The notes: a model not told the origin generated them from the sequence alone. Positions 25,501 through 32,976 are shown, counted from the first letter of the stretch. The stretch: 36,941 nt of DNA from Bacteroides gallinarum DSM 18171 = JCM 13658 (GCF_000374365.1 NZ_KB894156.1:1-36941); one strand, 5' to 3'. Program-made: numbers and translations.

Positions 25501-25822
25501 CTTCAGCCATCTGTTCCTCACTGCGCTCTTCACTGATGTATTCTACCGGAATATTATGGTTTCTGGCAATAAATTCCACGGCGGCACTGAAGGAAAGGTT
25601 TTCCTTTTCCATTATAAACGTAATTGAATCACCGCCACGGTTACAACTGAAACAATGGAAGAGATTCTTGCTTGGGGTAACGGCAAAGGAACCGGTCTTT
25701 TCAGAATGAAAAGGACAAAGCCCCATCAGGGTTGAGCCTTTTTTGGACAGTCTGACATAAGGACTGAGTACGTATTCTATGGCAAGTTCCCTTACTTTCC
25801 GTATGGTTATTTCGCTTATCAT
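22544..25822 (-). CDS. Mobile-element DNA primase-helicase (CHC2 zinc finger, TOPRIM, P-loop)
   Basis: A protein of 1092 residues from MISEITIRKV (an ATG at 25846 is also open). The N-terminal CHC2 zinc finger has GLCPFHSEKTGSF and HCFSCNRGGD (C36, H39, C57, C60). A DnaG-like TOPRIM follows with YIIVEGAPDVLRMQ near residue 265. A C-terminal helicase-type P-loop has LFGEKGTGKTTLATS near 694 and TLAVLDEYKND near 742. Fused primase-helicases let plasmids and integrative elements replicate autonomously. The gene overlaps the upstream HTH gene by 4 bp. A small unassigned region of about 250 residues follows the ATPase domain. All visible catalytic motifs are intact. Confidence 0.88.
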   Translation of the reverse strand: MISEITIRKVRELAIEYVLSPYVRLSKKGSTLMGLCPFHSEKTGSFAVTPSKNLFHCFSCNRGGDSITFIMEKENLSFSAAVEFIARNHNIPVEYISEERSEEQMAEARHRESLLTVLDTVQSFFLQNLRATDKEESLDARAYAYGRWHEEFCAFAGIGYAPKDGQAFMDFCRNKALNEELLYELGMFKRGEDGNTYAMFRQRIMIPVRNRWGRIIAYTARYIGDNRKAPKYINSATSMIYSKGETVFGIDRAARLRDADYYIIVEGAPDVLRMQSIGYDNTVASLGTAWSDSQFEQLKKYVSSLCFIPDSDIAEGKPYGPGFEAVMTNGVAAIRKGFHVTVRELPFAEIPSETEGEVQYAKNDADSHIRSREDYTSLPEKHFIIWLAQKRFLVAGSMVEERKCVAEIADLLRYIKDQLVYDQCIEQLSRLHGKVKLWRDAVTQARGEARRRNDKPAAMNEMQREAELLRQFGLFVRENCYYSIGEDDDEPSRISNFIMEPLFHIEDEINGTRIFRMRNMYNVYRVIELKESELCSLSNFQQKVGSLGNYVWLAKIDKLNRVKEYLYSKTDTAERIRKLGWNAAEGFFAFGNGIFFAGTFNAVDELGIVRGINGKAFYIPATSKIYLNNPEIFQFERLMVHENRNGIKLYDYVKRLMEVFGENASVAFCYLLATLFRDIIFRRTRHFPILNLFGEKGTGKTTLATSLQSFFLHGVDPPNLGVTSVPAMNDRVSQAVNTLAVLDEYKNDLDIRKIAYLKGLWGGGGQTKKNTNTDGMAAQTIVTTGVALCGQDKPTQDMALYTRVIFLAFSKTSFNQNEKRAYEDLVSVCNMGLTHLTLEILGHRELFEKNFPEIYSITKRELAAKLENETIHDRIFGNWVIPLATFRTLETVIDVPFSYAELFETAVKGIRNQNDLAQESSEIADFWSMLQGFQTSGKCIEKAHYRIRYMKSFRPLSVKEDIEFNEARPILYLNTAAVASLFNSRNAGSTSNRSNWSTIMSYLKSHASYLGLKQDRFTILLPSGLPDYTIDIVNGEQVKKVKVNRPKALCFDYLQLKETFGLDLETEVVAENQEEIPVEQQHPVKQEELHFG

Positions 25823-26022
25823 AACGTACTGAGCAGGTTCCAACAATCGATTATTGACTGGCCGGAGTATTTCGGACGGCTGATATTATTAGGATTGAGC
25901 GGTTGGATATACCCGTTCTCTCTGTATTTTTTGAGTGTCTTGTTGCTGATACCGAGTTCAGCACAGGTGCGCTTGACTGAATAGACACCGTTTGGATCGC
26001 ACGCTGGTCTGATTTCTTTCAT
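25819..26022 (-). CDS. Excisionase-like HTH protein
   Basis: A 67-residue protein with a MerR/Xis-type motif, YSVKRTCAELGISNKTLKKYRENGY, then a short wing (ISRPKYSGQSIIDCW). It overlaps the start of the primase gene by about 4 bp, so the two are co-translated. Likely a recombination directionality factor or a regulator of the replication module. Confidence 0.75.
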   Translation of the reverse strand: MKEIRPACDPNGVYSVKRTCAELGISNKTLKKYRENGYIQPLNPNNISRPKYSGQSIIDCWNLLSTL

Positions 26023-26211
26023 TATTATAAAATCATTATGAATGTGCGATACAAATATCTGTCCGGCTTTATTGTTAAGCTGGTGAACAAAGGTTACTGA
26101 TGCACATTCCTGTACCTACTATAATTGCTTTCTTTATATTTCATAGAGTATCACGGCTAAACTAAACAAATAAAGTTTATCAATATTAGAATGTTAGCCA
26201 TAATATGTTTA

Positions 26212-26526
26212 TCATTTATCTTTTTTGACCGGTTTTTCTGCCTGTTTTGGCTGACTCTCATCAAAATAATCCTGGGTGGTACGCTGGAGAAGCCTGAGGT
26301 CTGCCGTGCGGTATTCCACCTTACCCGGTCTTTTATAGGAAACCACCTTTCCCTGACGTTTCCATCGTTCCACATTCCTGCGGCCAAAAAGCTCGTAAGC
26401 CTTCCTCTGGCTGATGAATTCAGGATCATCCTTGTCGGCTTTCAATTGCCTGACAATTCTTGAGGAGAGGTCATTCAGGAATGTTTCGTATGGTATAAGA
26501 TGGTCCAGAAACTGTAATATCTTCAT
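26212..26526 (-). CDS. Small DNA-binding-like protein of the element
   Basis: A 104-residue protein. After an N-terminal helix (MKILQFLDHLIPYETFLND), ISQRKAYELFGRRNVERWKRQG looks like a helix-turn-helix, followed by a beta-wing (VVSYKRPGKVEYRTADL) and a charged tail ending KPVKKDK. I cannot name a family. It is 18 bp after the 63-residue gene and 190 bp before the HTH gene on the same strand; that gap shows nothing recognisable. Confidence 0.65.
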   Translation of the reverse strand: MKILQFLDHLIPYETFLNDLSSRIVRQLKADKDDPEFISQRKAYELFGRRNVERWKRQGKVVSYKRPGKVEYRTADLRLLQRTTQDYFDESQPKQAEKPVKKDK

Positions 26527-26544
26527 ATAAACCTGATTTGGTTT

Positions 26545-26736
26545 CTATATTGTTCGTTTGACCGTGATGGTTTGGTTTTCCCTGTCAGTCCTGGTCTTGA
26601 ACTGACGGTTGTAGATGGCACCAAGCTCTGAGGCCTGTGTACGGACGCTTTTCAAACGTGAAATGGGGAATGAAACGGATTCACCTACTTCAAGGGCAAC
26701 AAGTGCCGGACGGATTTTTTCTAAGTTTTCAGACAT
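26545..26736 (-). CDS. 63-residue hypothetical protein
   Basis: MSENLEKIRPALVALEVG is followed by a beta-strand-like VSFPISRLKSVRTQASELG and a basic end, FKTRTDRENQTITVKRT. The layout (GESVSFP..RL.SVR) resembles small element-borne proteins with a SpoVT/winged DNA-binding look, but no domain is certain. It is the first gene of the minus-strand operon that continues to the primase. A promoter-like TTACTTTG lies at 26800-26807. Confidence 0.6.
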   Translation of the reverse strand: MSENLEKIRPALVALEVGESVSFPISRLKSVRTQASELGAIYNRQFKTRTDRENQTITVKRTI

Positions 26737-26764
26737 AATTGTTGGATGTTTAATATTTAATGTT

Positions 26765-26837
26765 TAACTTTGTATTCACCAAATGAATAGGTTACACCAC
26801 AAAGTAACATAAAATGGTTTATATAACCAAATATTTG
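26765..26837. promoter_or_regulatory. Overlapping divergent promoters with a palindromic operator candidate
   Basis: TAACTTTG on the plus strand (26765-26772) fits a -7 element for the XRE gene at 26881. On the minus strand TTACTTTG (26807-26800) could serve the 63-residue gene. The perfect palindrome CAAATATTTG (26828-26837) lies between the second promoter and the XRE start and could bind that regulator. Confidence 0.45.
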
Positions 26838-26880
26838 TTTGATGATTTATTGTTTAAGATGTATTTATTGAAGGAATCGC

Positions 26881-27339
26881 ATGGATAATGACATAAAACA
26901 CGTGCATGTAGGTCAGGCTATCGACAAAAGACGCAACGAGCTAGGATTAAGCAAATCTGAGCTTGGGCGCAAAATAGGTGTACCGCAGCAGCACATAAAC
27001 CGCATACTGGAAAGGGAGACAATGGAAACGAGCAGGCTTATTAAAGTCAGCGAAGCATTGGACTTCAATTTCTTTTCCCTTTTCTGTCCGAGACAGCATC
27101 ATATATCGGCACACCTTGCAGCCGTTTCATTGGATGGAAATGCAAATAATCTGATAGGTGATGCAGAACTGGCCGTACAGTTATCCAGCGAAAAGAAAGA
27201 AGCAGAAAACCTGAGGGAAACAATCAAGCTTCTGAAGGAGCAGATAGAGAGTCTGAACTCACAGATTTTACGTCTTGATTCAAACCTGAAGGATAAGGAT
27301 ATAATTATTGAACTATTAAAAGAAAGGAGAAAGGAATAA
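26881..27339 (+). CDS. XRE-family repressor with a coiled-coil tail
   Basis: A 152-residue protein. The N-terminal XRE HTH is VGQAIDKRRNELGLSKSELG followed by VPQQHINRILE and a helix ending FNFFSLF. The C-terminal half, from about residue 95, is a strong coiled coil (SSEKKEAENLRETIKLLKEQ, LRLDSNLKDKDIIIELL), suitable for oligomerisation. It is divergent from the primase operon, so it probably represses both directions, a common arrangement of element immunity or lifestyle switches. Confidence 0.82.
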   Translation: MDNDIKHVHVGQAIDKRRNELGLSKSELGRKIGVPQQHINRILERETMETSRLIKVSEALDFNFFSLFCPRQHHISAHLAAVSLDGNANNLIGDAELAVQLSSEKKEAENLRETIKLLKEQIESLNSQILRLDSNLKDKDIIIELLKERRKE

Positions 27340-27442
27340 GACATTAATTATTTCATCTGTAGTACCCATACAGATAACTCAATGATTAAAACCATTTTGC
27401 AGCTTACCTTTTTCAAGTAATCCATAAAAAGGAAGAGTCCTG

Positions 27443-27653
27443 AAACTTACAAACTACTTACAAAACAAAGGGAAGCTACTGATATTCAGATATGAATTAA
27501 AGAGGCGCAAGCTGCGATAGAGGAATAAGACTACTTTTTATGTACTATTGCCAGGAATGATAATCACAAACTTACAAATCACTTGCTAAAGTTGCATAAG
27601 ATTTTGATTTTCAATTCTATCTGAAAGTGGCGCAGGCGGCTATCGAAGACTGA
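27443..27653 (+). repeat. Degenerate 86-bp tandem repeat carrying a gene 3' end
   Basis: Two copies, 27443-27528 and 27568-27653 (offset 125 bp), both begin AAACTTACAAA and end GGCGCARGCNGC.ATYGARGA. Each end can be read as AQAAIE plus E or D and a stop, but upstream frames are broken. They look like decayed 3' ends of the same gene, possibly a scar of element insertion. Otherwise 27340-27670 holds nothing recognisable. Confidence 0.6.
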
Positions 27654-27675
27654 AAATTCCGGTTGTAGTTAATGA

Positions 27676-27710
27676 AAAAGGGGATTTGCATTATTGCAAA
27701 TCCCCTTTTC
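27676..27710 (-). terminator. sodB terminator (bidirectional form)
   Basis: AAAAGGGGATTTGCA (27676-27690) and TGCAAATCCCCTTTT (27695-27709) pair perfectly around TTAT. It ends in T on both strands, so it can stop sodB and also transcription coming from the mobile region. Confidence 0.9.
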
Positions 27711-27733
27711 CTATGTCGTAGAGTTTACTATTC

Positions 27734-28318
27734 TTATTTCATCCGTTTCTCTACCGCCTCCCAGTCGATGATGCTCCAAAGGGCATTGATGTGGTCGGCG
27801 CGTTTGTTCTGGTAATCCAGGTAGTAAGCATGTTCCCAAACATCGAAGCCCAGTAACGGGGTCATGCCCGAACGTACCGGATTGCTTCCGTTCGCCTCTT
27901 TGGTGATATGCAGTTTCCCGTTCTTATCTACCGATAACCATGCCCAGCCGGAACCGAAGAGCCCTACTGCCGCTGCATTGAACTCTTTCTTGAAATTCTC
28001 GAAGCTGCCGAAGTCTCGTTCGATAGCTTCCGCCAGCTTACCGGCAGGCTCCTTTTGCGAGGGGTTCGGAGAGAATTGCAGGAAATATAGGGTGTGGTTC
28101 AGCACTTGTCCGGCATTATTAAATATAGCGCCGTCGGGCGCGGTGGCTACGATAGCAGTTAAAGCCTTGTTCTCGTACTCCGTTCCCGGGACGAGATTGT
28201 TAAGGTTGTTCACATACGTTTGCAGGTGCTTACCGTAATGGTAATCTATTGTTTGCTGACTGATTACAGGTTCCAACGCATTGTTGGCGTAAGGAAGTTT
28301 TGGCATTTCATGTGTCAT
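27734..28318 (-). CDS. sodB: Superoxide dismutase (Fe/Mn)
   Basis: A protein of 194 residues from MTHEMPKLPYANNAL; the frame is open to 28366, but the shorter start matches the usual family N-terminus. Metal ligands are visible in IDYHYGKHLQTY (first His), VLNHTLYFL (second His) and FDVWEHAYYLDY (Asp and third His). GLFGSGWAWL is the conserved iron/manganese SOD core. It converts superoxide to oxygen and peroxide, an aerotolerance function in anaerobic Bacteroides. It is the first clear core gene to the right of the accessory DNA. Confidence 0.96.
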   Translation of the reverse strand: MTHEMPKLPYANNALEPVISQQTIDYHYGKHLQTYVNNLNNLVPGTEYENKALTAIVATAPDGAIFNNAGQVLNHTLYFLQFSPNPSQKEPAGKLAEAIERDFGSFENFKKEFNAAAVGLFGSGWAWLSVDKNGKLHITKEANGSNPVRSGMTPLLGFDVWEHAYYLDYQNKRADHINALWSIIDWEAVEKRMK

Positions 28319-28416
28319 AATCATTATCGTTAAAGACATTAATAACGTATTCATAAGTCCAAACATTTGGTTTTGAAACTTTACTATACTAACACGATAA
28401 CATAGGGAATTGTTCG

Positions 28417-28444
28417 TTGGTGTCCGGAGCTTTTTCTATCTTTG
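28417..28444 (+). promoter_or_regulatory. Promoter of the helicase gene
   Basis: TATCTTTG at 28437-28444 is a consensus -7 element, with TTGG at 28417-28420 near the -33 position. It places a leader of about 190 bases before the helicase ATG, containing the long inverted repeat. Confidence 0.6.
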
Positions 28445-28455
28445 CATGATGATTG

Positions 28456-28599
28456 AGGAGGTTCACCGCAGATTACACGGATTTGCACAGATTTTATTTT
28501 ACCAATTCCAACCTCTCCAATCCGGAATATCAGATATGTAATGCCGATAAGCAATATATGTAAATCTGTGTAAATCCGTGTAATCCGTGGTGAAACTCT
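28456..28599. repeat. Imperfect ~39-bp inverted repeat in the helicase leader
   Basis: The left arm contains GATTACACGGATTTGCACAG (28471-28490). The right arm, reverse-complemented, contains GATTACACGGATTTACACAG. Arms extend on both sides to include TTCACC and AGATTT. The sequence type is familiar as an intergenic repeat of Bacteroides genomes. In the transcript it could form a long hairpin upstream of the helicase start. Confidence 0.8.
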
Positions 28600-28645
28600 C
28601 CGGATTGTTACTTAGCAATATGAATATGGATAATCATAAATCAAT

Positions 28646-30991
28646 ATGTCCGATTATATAAAAGAACTGAACGAAGGACAGCGTGCTGCGGTGCTCTACA
28701 ATGACGGCCCGTCGTTGGTGATAGCCGGTGCGGGCTCGGGAAAAACCCGCGTGCTGACTTACAAGATAGCTTATCTGCTGGAAAACGGTTACCAGCCGTG
28801 GAATATCCTCGCACTGACCTTTACCAACAAAGCCGCCCGCGAGATGAAGGAGCGCATTGCCCGCCAGGTAGGTATGGAGCATGCCCGCCGCCTCTGGATG
28901 GGAACATTCCACTCCATATTTCTGCGTATCCTCCATGCAGAAGCCGCACAGATAGGATTTACTCCGAAATTCACCATTTACGATACGGCGGACGGCAAAA
29001 GCCTGTTGCGTTCTATCATCAAGGAAATGGGGCTGGATGAAAAAATATATAAACCGGGCACGGTGCAGGCGCGTATCTCCAGTGCCAAGAACCACCTGGT
29101 GTCTCCCGCAGGCTATGCCAATAACAAGGAAGCCTACGAGAGCGATTGCGCCGCCAAGATGCCCGCCGTACGCGATATCTACCGCCGTTACTGGGAGCGT
29201 TGCCGGCAGGCGGATGCAATGGATTTCGACGATTTGCTGTTCCATACCTTCCTGCTTTTCCGCGATTATCCGGAGGTACTTGCCCGTTACCGGTCGCAGT
29301 TCCGCTACATCCTGGTAGACGAGTACCAGGACACCAACTTTGCCCAGCACAGCATTGTGCTCCAGTTGGCTAAAGAGCACCAGCATATATGCGTGGTAGG
29401 TGATGATGCGCAGAGCATCTACTCCTTCCGGGGAGCGGACATCGACAACATTCTGTATTTTACCAAAGTATATCCGGGTACGCAGGTCTTTAAACTGGAG
29501 CAGAACTACCGCTCCACGCAGACGATTGTTTCTGCCGCCAACAGCCTGATAGAGAAGAACCAATGGCAAATCCGCAAGGAAGTCTTTTCCGAGAAAGAAC
29601 GGGGAGAGCCGGTCGGAGTGTACCAGGCATACAGCGATGTGGAAGAAGGAGATATCGTAATCAATAAGATAGCCGAGCTTCGCCGGCAGGAGGATTATGC
29701 TTATTCCGACTTTGCCATATTGTACCGCACCAACGCGCAGAGTCGTGTATTCGAGGAAGCTATGCGCAAGCGTAGTATGCCGTATCGTATTTACGGCGGG
29801 TTGTCCTTTTACCAACGCAAGGAGATAAAAGATGTGATAGCCTATTTCCGCCTGGCGGTCAATCCGAACGATGAAGAAGCCTTCAAGCGCATCATCAACT
29901 ATCCGGCACGCGGGATAGGCGATACCACCGTAAGCAAGATTACCGCAGCCGCCACCGATAATAACGTAAGCTTGTGGACTGTGCTCTGCGAGCCGCTGGC
30001 ATATGGAGTGAATATAAACAAGGGAACGGTAAGCAAGCTGCAAGGATTTCGCGACCTGATAGCCGGTTTTATAGAAAGCGTTTCCGAAAAAGATGCCTAC
30101 GAGCTCGGTACGGAGATAATCCGGCAGTCCGGTATTATCAACGACGTTTGCCAGGACAACTCTCCGGAAAACCTCAGCCGTAAGGAGAATATCGAGGAAC
30201 TTGCAAACGGTATGAGCGATTTCTGCGCCCAGCGGCAGGAAGAGGGCAATACCAACGTTACGCTGGCCGATTTCCTGTCGGAAGTATCCTTGCTTACCGA
30301 CCAGGATTCGGACAAGGACGGAGACGATGAAAAGATAACCCTGATGACCGTACATTCTGCCAAAGGGCTGGAATTCAAGAATGTCTTTGTGGTGGGCATG
30401 GAAGAAAACTTATTCCCCAGCGCCATGGCGGGAGATTCTCCCAGGGCGTTGGAGGAGGAGCGCCGCCTGTTCTACGTAGCCATTACCCGTGCCGAGGAGC
30501 ATTGCTTCCTTTCCTACGCCAAGAGCCGTTACCGTTATGGGAAAATGGAGTTCGGCAGTCCCAGCCGTTTTTTGAAGGACATCGATGTACGGTTCCTCAA
30601 ACTGCCTCAAGATACCGGATTGAGCCGTAGCATCGATGAGAGCGCCGCATCTTTCCGCCGCGGAAACCGGGAGAACTTCTCATCGCCTGTGTACGGAAAG
30701 CGGGGAGAAATTTCCCGTCCTCGACAGGAAATTATCGCCCCCACCATTCCCCGCAATTTAAAGCGGGTGACGCCTTCTGCGGGAACGTCGCCGGTAGCTT
30801 CCACCTCTTCCGGGAATGCTGGAGGCAACAGTGTGCAGCCGGGACAGCTCATCGAGCACGAACGTTTCGGCTTGGGCGAGGTGATGAAAGTGGAGGGCGA
30901 AGGCGATAATGCCAAAGCCACTATCCGCTTCAAGAATGCGGGAGACAAACAGCTCCTTTTACGCTTTGCGCGTTTCAAGGTGATAGGGTAG
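28646..30991 (+). CDS. UvrD/PcrA-type 3'-5' DNA helicase
   Basis: A 781-residue SF1A helicase. Q-motif LNEGQRAAV and Walker A IAGAGSGKTRVLTYKI (about 26-41) are followed by ALTFTNKAAREMKERI, motif II LVDEYQDTNFAQH, motif III VVGDDAQSIYSFRGAD, motif IV LEQNYRST, motif V LMTVHSAKGLEFKNVFVVG and motif VI RLFYVAITRAE. The C-terminus, EHERFGLGEVMKVEGEGDN, is the Tudor-like RNA polymerase-interacting tail of PcrA/UvrD. It acts in nucleotide excision repair and in clearing recombination and transcription intermediates. Called uvrD or pcrA in different annotations. Confidence 0.95.
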   Translation: MSDYIKELNEGQRAAVLYNDGPSLVIAGAGSGKTRVLTYKIAYLLENGYQPWNILALTFTNKAAREMKERIARQVGMEHARRLWMGTFHSIFLRILHAEAAQIGFTPKFTIYDTADGKSLLRSIIKEMGLDEKIYKPGTVQARISSAKNHLVSPAGYANNKEAYESDCAAKMPAVRDIYRRYWERCRQADAMDFDDLLFHTFLLFRDYPEVLARYRSQFRYILVDEYQDTNFAQHSIVLQLAKEHQHICVVGDDAQSIYSFRGADIDNILYFTKVYPGTQVFKLEQNYRSTQTIVSAANSLIEKNQWQIRKEVFSEKERGEPVGVYQAYSDVEEGDIVINKIAELRRQEDYAYSDFAILYRTNAQSRVFEEAMRKRSMPYRIYGGLSFYQRKEIKDVIAYFRLAVNPNDEEAFKRIINYPARGIGDTTVSKITAAATDNNVSLWTVLCEPLAYGVNINKGTVSKLQGFRDLIAGFIESVSEKDAYELGTEIIRQSGIINDVCQDNSPENLSRKENIEELANGMSDFCAQRQEEGNTNVTLADFLSEVSLLTDQDSDKDGDDEKITLMTVHSAKGLEFKNVFVVGMEENLFPSAMAGDSPRALEEERRLFYVAITRAEEHCFLSYAKSRYRYGKMEFGSPSRFLKDIDVRFLKLPQDTGLSRSIDESAASFRRGNRENFSSPVYGKRGEISRPRQEIIAPTIPRNLKRVTPSAGTSPVASTSSGNAGGNSVQPGQLIEHERFGLGEVMKVEGEGDNAKATIRFKNAGDKQLLLRFARFKVIG

Positions 30992-31077
30992 GCGGGAAGG
31001 GAGAAACCGTACCGTGCGGTTGAAATATGATTACAAGAAAGGTTTCTTGCCCCAAATTACTAAAACTTGCCCCGCTT

Positions 31078-31108
31078 TTTAGTAAAACGCGTCCGACGTT
31101 TTACTAAA
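31078..31108. repeat. Perfect 12-bp inverted repeat between helicase and nspC
   Basis: TTTAGTAAAACG (31078-31089) and CGTTTTACTAAA (31097-31108) flank a 7-base loop. Further AGTAAAA or TACTAAAA copies lie at about 31059 and 31122. No T-run follows on the plus strand in the usual place, so it may be an operator cluster as easily as a terminator. Confidence 0.65.
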
Positions 31109-31226
31109 TTTTCGGCAAACTTTTAGTAAAAGATTTGCCGGCTTTTGCCGATAGTCCTGAAACCCTTTGCTGGAGGCGGATGCGGAAGGACGGACATTGA
31201 TAAAGAAAAGTTTATACAACGAAAAA

Positions 31227-32372
31227 ATGACAGACAAAGATTTCGACCAGTTTCCTTCTCCCTGTTATATCATGGAAGAAGAATTGTTGAGGAAGAACCT
31301 CGCGCTGATAAAGAGTGTTGCCCACCGTGCAGGGGTGGAAATTATCCTTGCTTTCAAGTCTTTCGCCATGTGGCGCTCGTTTCCCATATTCCGGGAGTAC
31401 ATAGAGCATTCCACGGCAAGCTCCGTATACGAGGCACGCCTGGCGTTGGAGGAGTTCGGCAGCAAGGCGCATACCTATTCTCCGGCATATACGGAGGCCG
31501 ATTTTCCTGAAATCATGCGGTGCAGCAGCCACATCACATTTAACTCGTTGGCGCAGTTCCGGCGTTTCTATCCCATGATTCAGGTAGAAGGGCAAGGTAT
31601 ATCCTGCGGCATACGTATCAATCCGGAATATTCGGAGGTGGAAACTGAGTTGTACAATCCTTGTGCTCCCGGAACCCGTTTCGGTGTAATGGCGGAACAG
31701 CTTCCCGACACCTTGCCGCAAGGTATCGACGGGTTTCACTGCCATTGCCATTGCGAGTCGTCGTCCTACGAGCTGGAACGGACGTTGGAGCATTTGGAGG
31801 CGAAATTCTCGCGTTGGTTCTCTCAGATAAAGTGGTTGAACTTGGGTGGGGGGCATTTGATGACTCGTAAGGATTACGATGTGGAACATCTAATCGGTCT
31901 GCTTCGCGGCTTGAGGGAGCGTTATCCTCATTTGCGCATCATACTGGAACCGGGGTCGGCTTTTACCTGGCAAACGGGGGTACTGGTTTCCGAAGTCGTG
32001 GATATTGTGGAGAACCGCGGCATTCGTACTGCCATTCTCAACGTGAGCTTCACCTGCCACATGCCGGACTGCCTGGAGATGCCTTACCAGCCTGCCGTCC
32101 GGGGTGCTGAAATGGGTAGCGGCGGGCTGTATGTGTACCGTTTGGGCGGCAACTCCTGTCTGAGCGGCGACTATATGGGATTGTGGAGTTTCAATCACGA
32201 GTTGCAAATCGGCGAGAGAATTGTTTTTGAAGATATGATACATTATACCACGGTAAAGACGAATATGTTCAACGGTATTCATCATCCCGCCATTGCCATG
32301 TGGACGAAAGAGGGGAAAGCGGATGTATTCAGGCAATTTTCTTACGAAGATTATCGCGACCGAATGAGTTGA
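31227..32372 (+). CDS. nspC: Carboxynorspermidine decarboxylase
   Basis: A protein of 381 residues from MTDKDFDQFPSPCYI. It is a fold-type III PLP enzyme: the PLP lysine is in LAFKSFAMW (K44), with HCHCESSSYELERTL, WLNLGGGH, ILEPGSAF (phosphate binding) and CLSGDYMG as other family blocks. It decarboxylates carboxynorspermidine or carboxyspermidine in the alternative polyamine pathway that Bacteroides uses to make spermidine. Length matches the family. The start was chosen at 31227 and not 31167 because homology begins there. It lies 235 bp after the helicase gene. Confidence 0.94.
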   Translation: MTDKDFDQFPSPCYIMEEELLRKNLALIKSVAHRAGVEIILAFKSFAMWRSFPIFREYIEHSTASSVYEARLALEEFGSKAHTYSPAYTEADFPEIMRCSSHITFNSLAQFRRFYPMIQVEGQGISCGIRINPEYSEVETELYNPCAPGTRFGVMAEQLPDTLPQGIDGFHCHCHCESSSYELERTLEHLEAKFSRWFSQIKWLNLGGGHLMTRKDYDVEHLIGLLRGLRERYPHLRIILEPGSAFTWQTGVLVSEVVDIVENRGIRTAILNVSFTCHMPDCLEMPYQPAVRGAEMGSGGLYVYRLGGNSCLSGDYMGLWSFNHELQIGERIVFEDMIHYTTVKTNMFNGIHHPAIAMWTKEGKADVFRQFSYEDYRDRMS

Positions 32373-32440
32373 TAATCAAAAGCCTGCTTTCGCTTTGGGC
32401 GGAATGCCCGATTTTATGTGTGAAAAAAGTGCACGGAATG

Positions 32441-32471
32441 TTTGCAGGTTTAAGGAAAATATCTACCTTTG
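32441..32471 (+). promoter_or_regulatory. Promoter of the tRNA cluster
   Basis: TTTG at 32441-32444 and TACCTTTG at 32464-32471 are spaced by 19 bp, an exact match to the Bacteroides TTTG-N19-TAnnTTTG consensus. The first tRNA starts 11 bp later. Confidence 0.8.
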
Positions 32472-32482
32472 CAACCGCAAAC

Positions 32483-32555
32483 GCGGAAATAGCTCAGTTG
32501 GTAGAGCATAACCTTGCCAAGGTTAGGGTCGCGAGTTCGAGTCTCGTTTTCCGCT
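32483..32555 (+). tRNA. tRNA-Gly(GCC), copy 1
   Basis: A 73-base cloverleaf: acceptor GCGGAAA/TTTCCGC with discriminator T, D-arm GCTC...GAGC, anticodon loop with GCC and T-arm GTTCGAGTC. Identical to the copies at 32798 and 33003. Confidence 0.96.
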
Positions 32556-32580
32556 CGATGTTTGATTTGTGATTACCTAT

Positions 32581-32662
32581 GCCCAGGTGGCGGAATTGGT
32601 AGACGCGCACGTTTCAGGTGCGTGTGTCGAGAGGCATGCAGGTTCGAGTCCTGTTCTGGGCA
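32581..32662 (+). tRNA. tRNA-Leu(CAG), copy 1
   Basis: An 82-base class II tRNA: acceptor GCCCAGG/TCTGGGC, anticodon stem CACGT/GCGTG with loop TTCAGGT (CAG), a variable arm and T-arm GTTCGAGTC. Identical to the copy at 32895. Confidence 0.95.
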
Positions 32663-32701
32663 CAAGGTATTGCAATGTTCTGTGAAATGTTGAGGTATGT
32701 C

Positions 32702-32785
32702 GGAGAGATGGCGGAATTGGTAGACGCGCTACTTTGAGGGGGTAGTGACAATTATGTCGTGGGAGTTCGAGTCTCCTTCTCTTCA
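32702..32785 (+). tRNA. tRNA-Leu(GAG)
   Basis: A class II tRNA: acceptor GGAGAGA/TCTCTTC, anticodon stem CTACT/GGTAG with loop TTGAGGG (GAG), a long variable arm (GACAATTATGTC) and T-arm GTTCGAGTC. Single copy in the cluster. Confidence 0.95.
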
Positions 32786-32797
32786 CATAGCAATGTT

Positions 32798-32870
32798 GCG
32801 GAAATAGCTCAGTTGGTAGAGCATAACCTTGCCAAGGTTAGGGTCGCGAGTTCGAGTCTCGTTTTCCGCT
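32798..32870 (+). tRNA. tRNA-Gly(GCC), copy 2
   Basis: Same 73-base sequence as copy 1, including the GCC anticodon and T discriminator. Confidence 0.96.
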
Positions 32871-32894
32871 CTTGTTTTGATTTAATGATTGATT

Positions 32895-32976
32895 GCCCAG
32901 GTGGCGGAATTGGTAGACGCGCACGTTTCAGGTGCGTGTGTCGAGAGGCATGCAGGTTCGAGTCCTGTTCTGGGCA
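32895..32976 (+). tRNA. tRNA-Leu(CAG), copy 2
   Basis: Same 82-base sequence as copy 1, with a CAG anticodon. The Gly-Leu pair has been duplicated as a unit. Confidence 0.95.

Noticed and set aside
28634..30355. 573-codon open frame on the minus strand
   Set aside because: It lies wholly antisense to the UvrD/PcrA gene, whose motifs are all intact, and its translation has no recognisable domain. It is a shadow of GC-rich coding sequence.
31212..31889. 225-codon minus-strand frame
   Set aside because: Antisense to nspC, with no protein family features.
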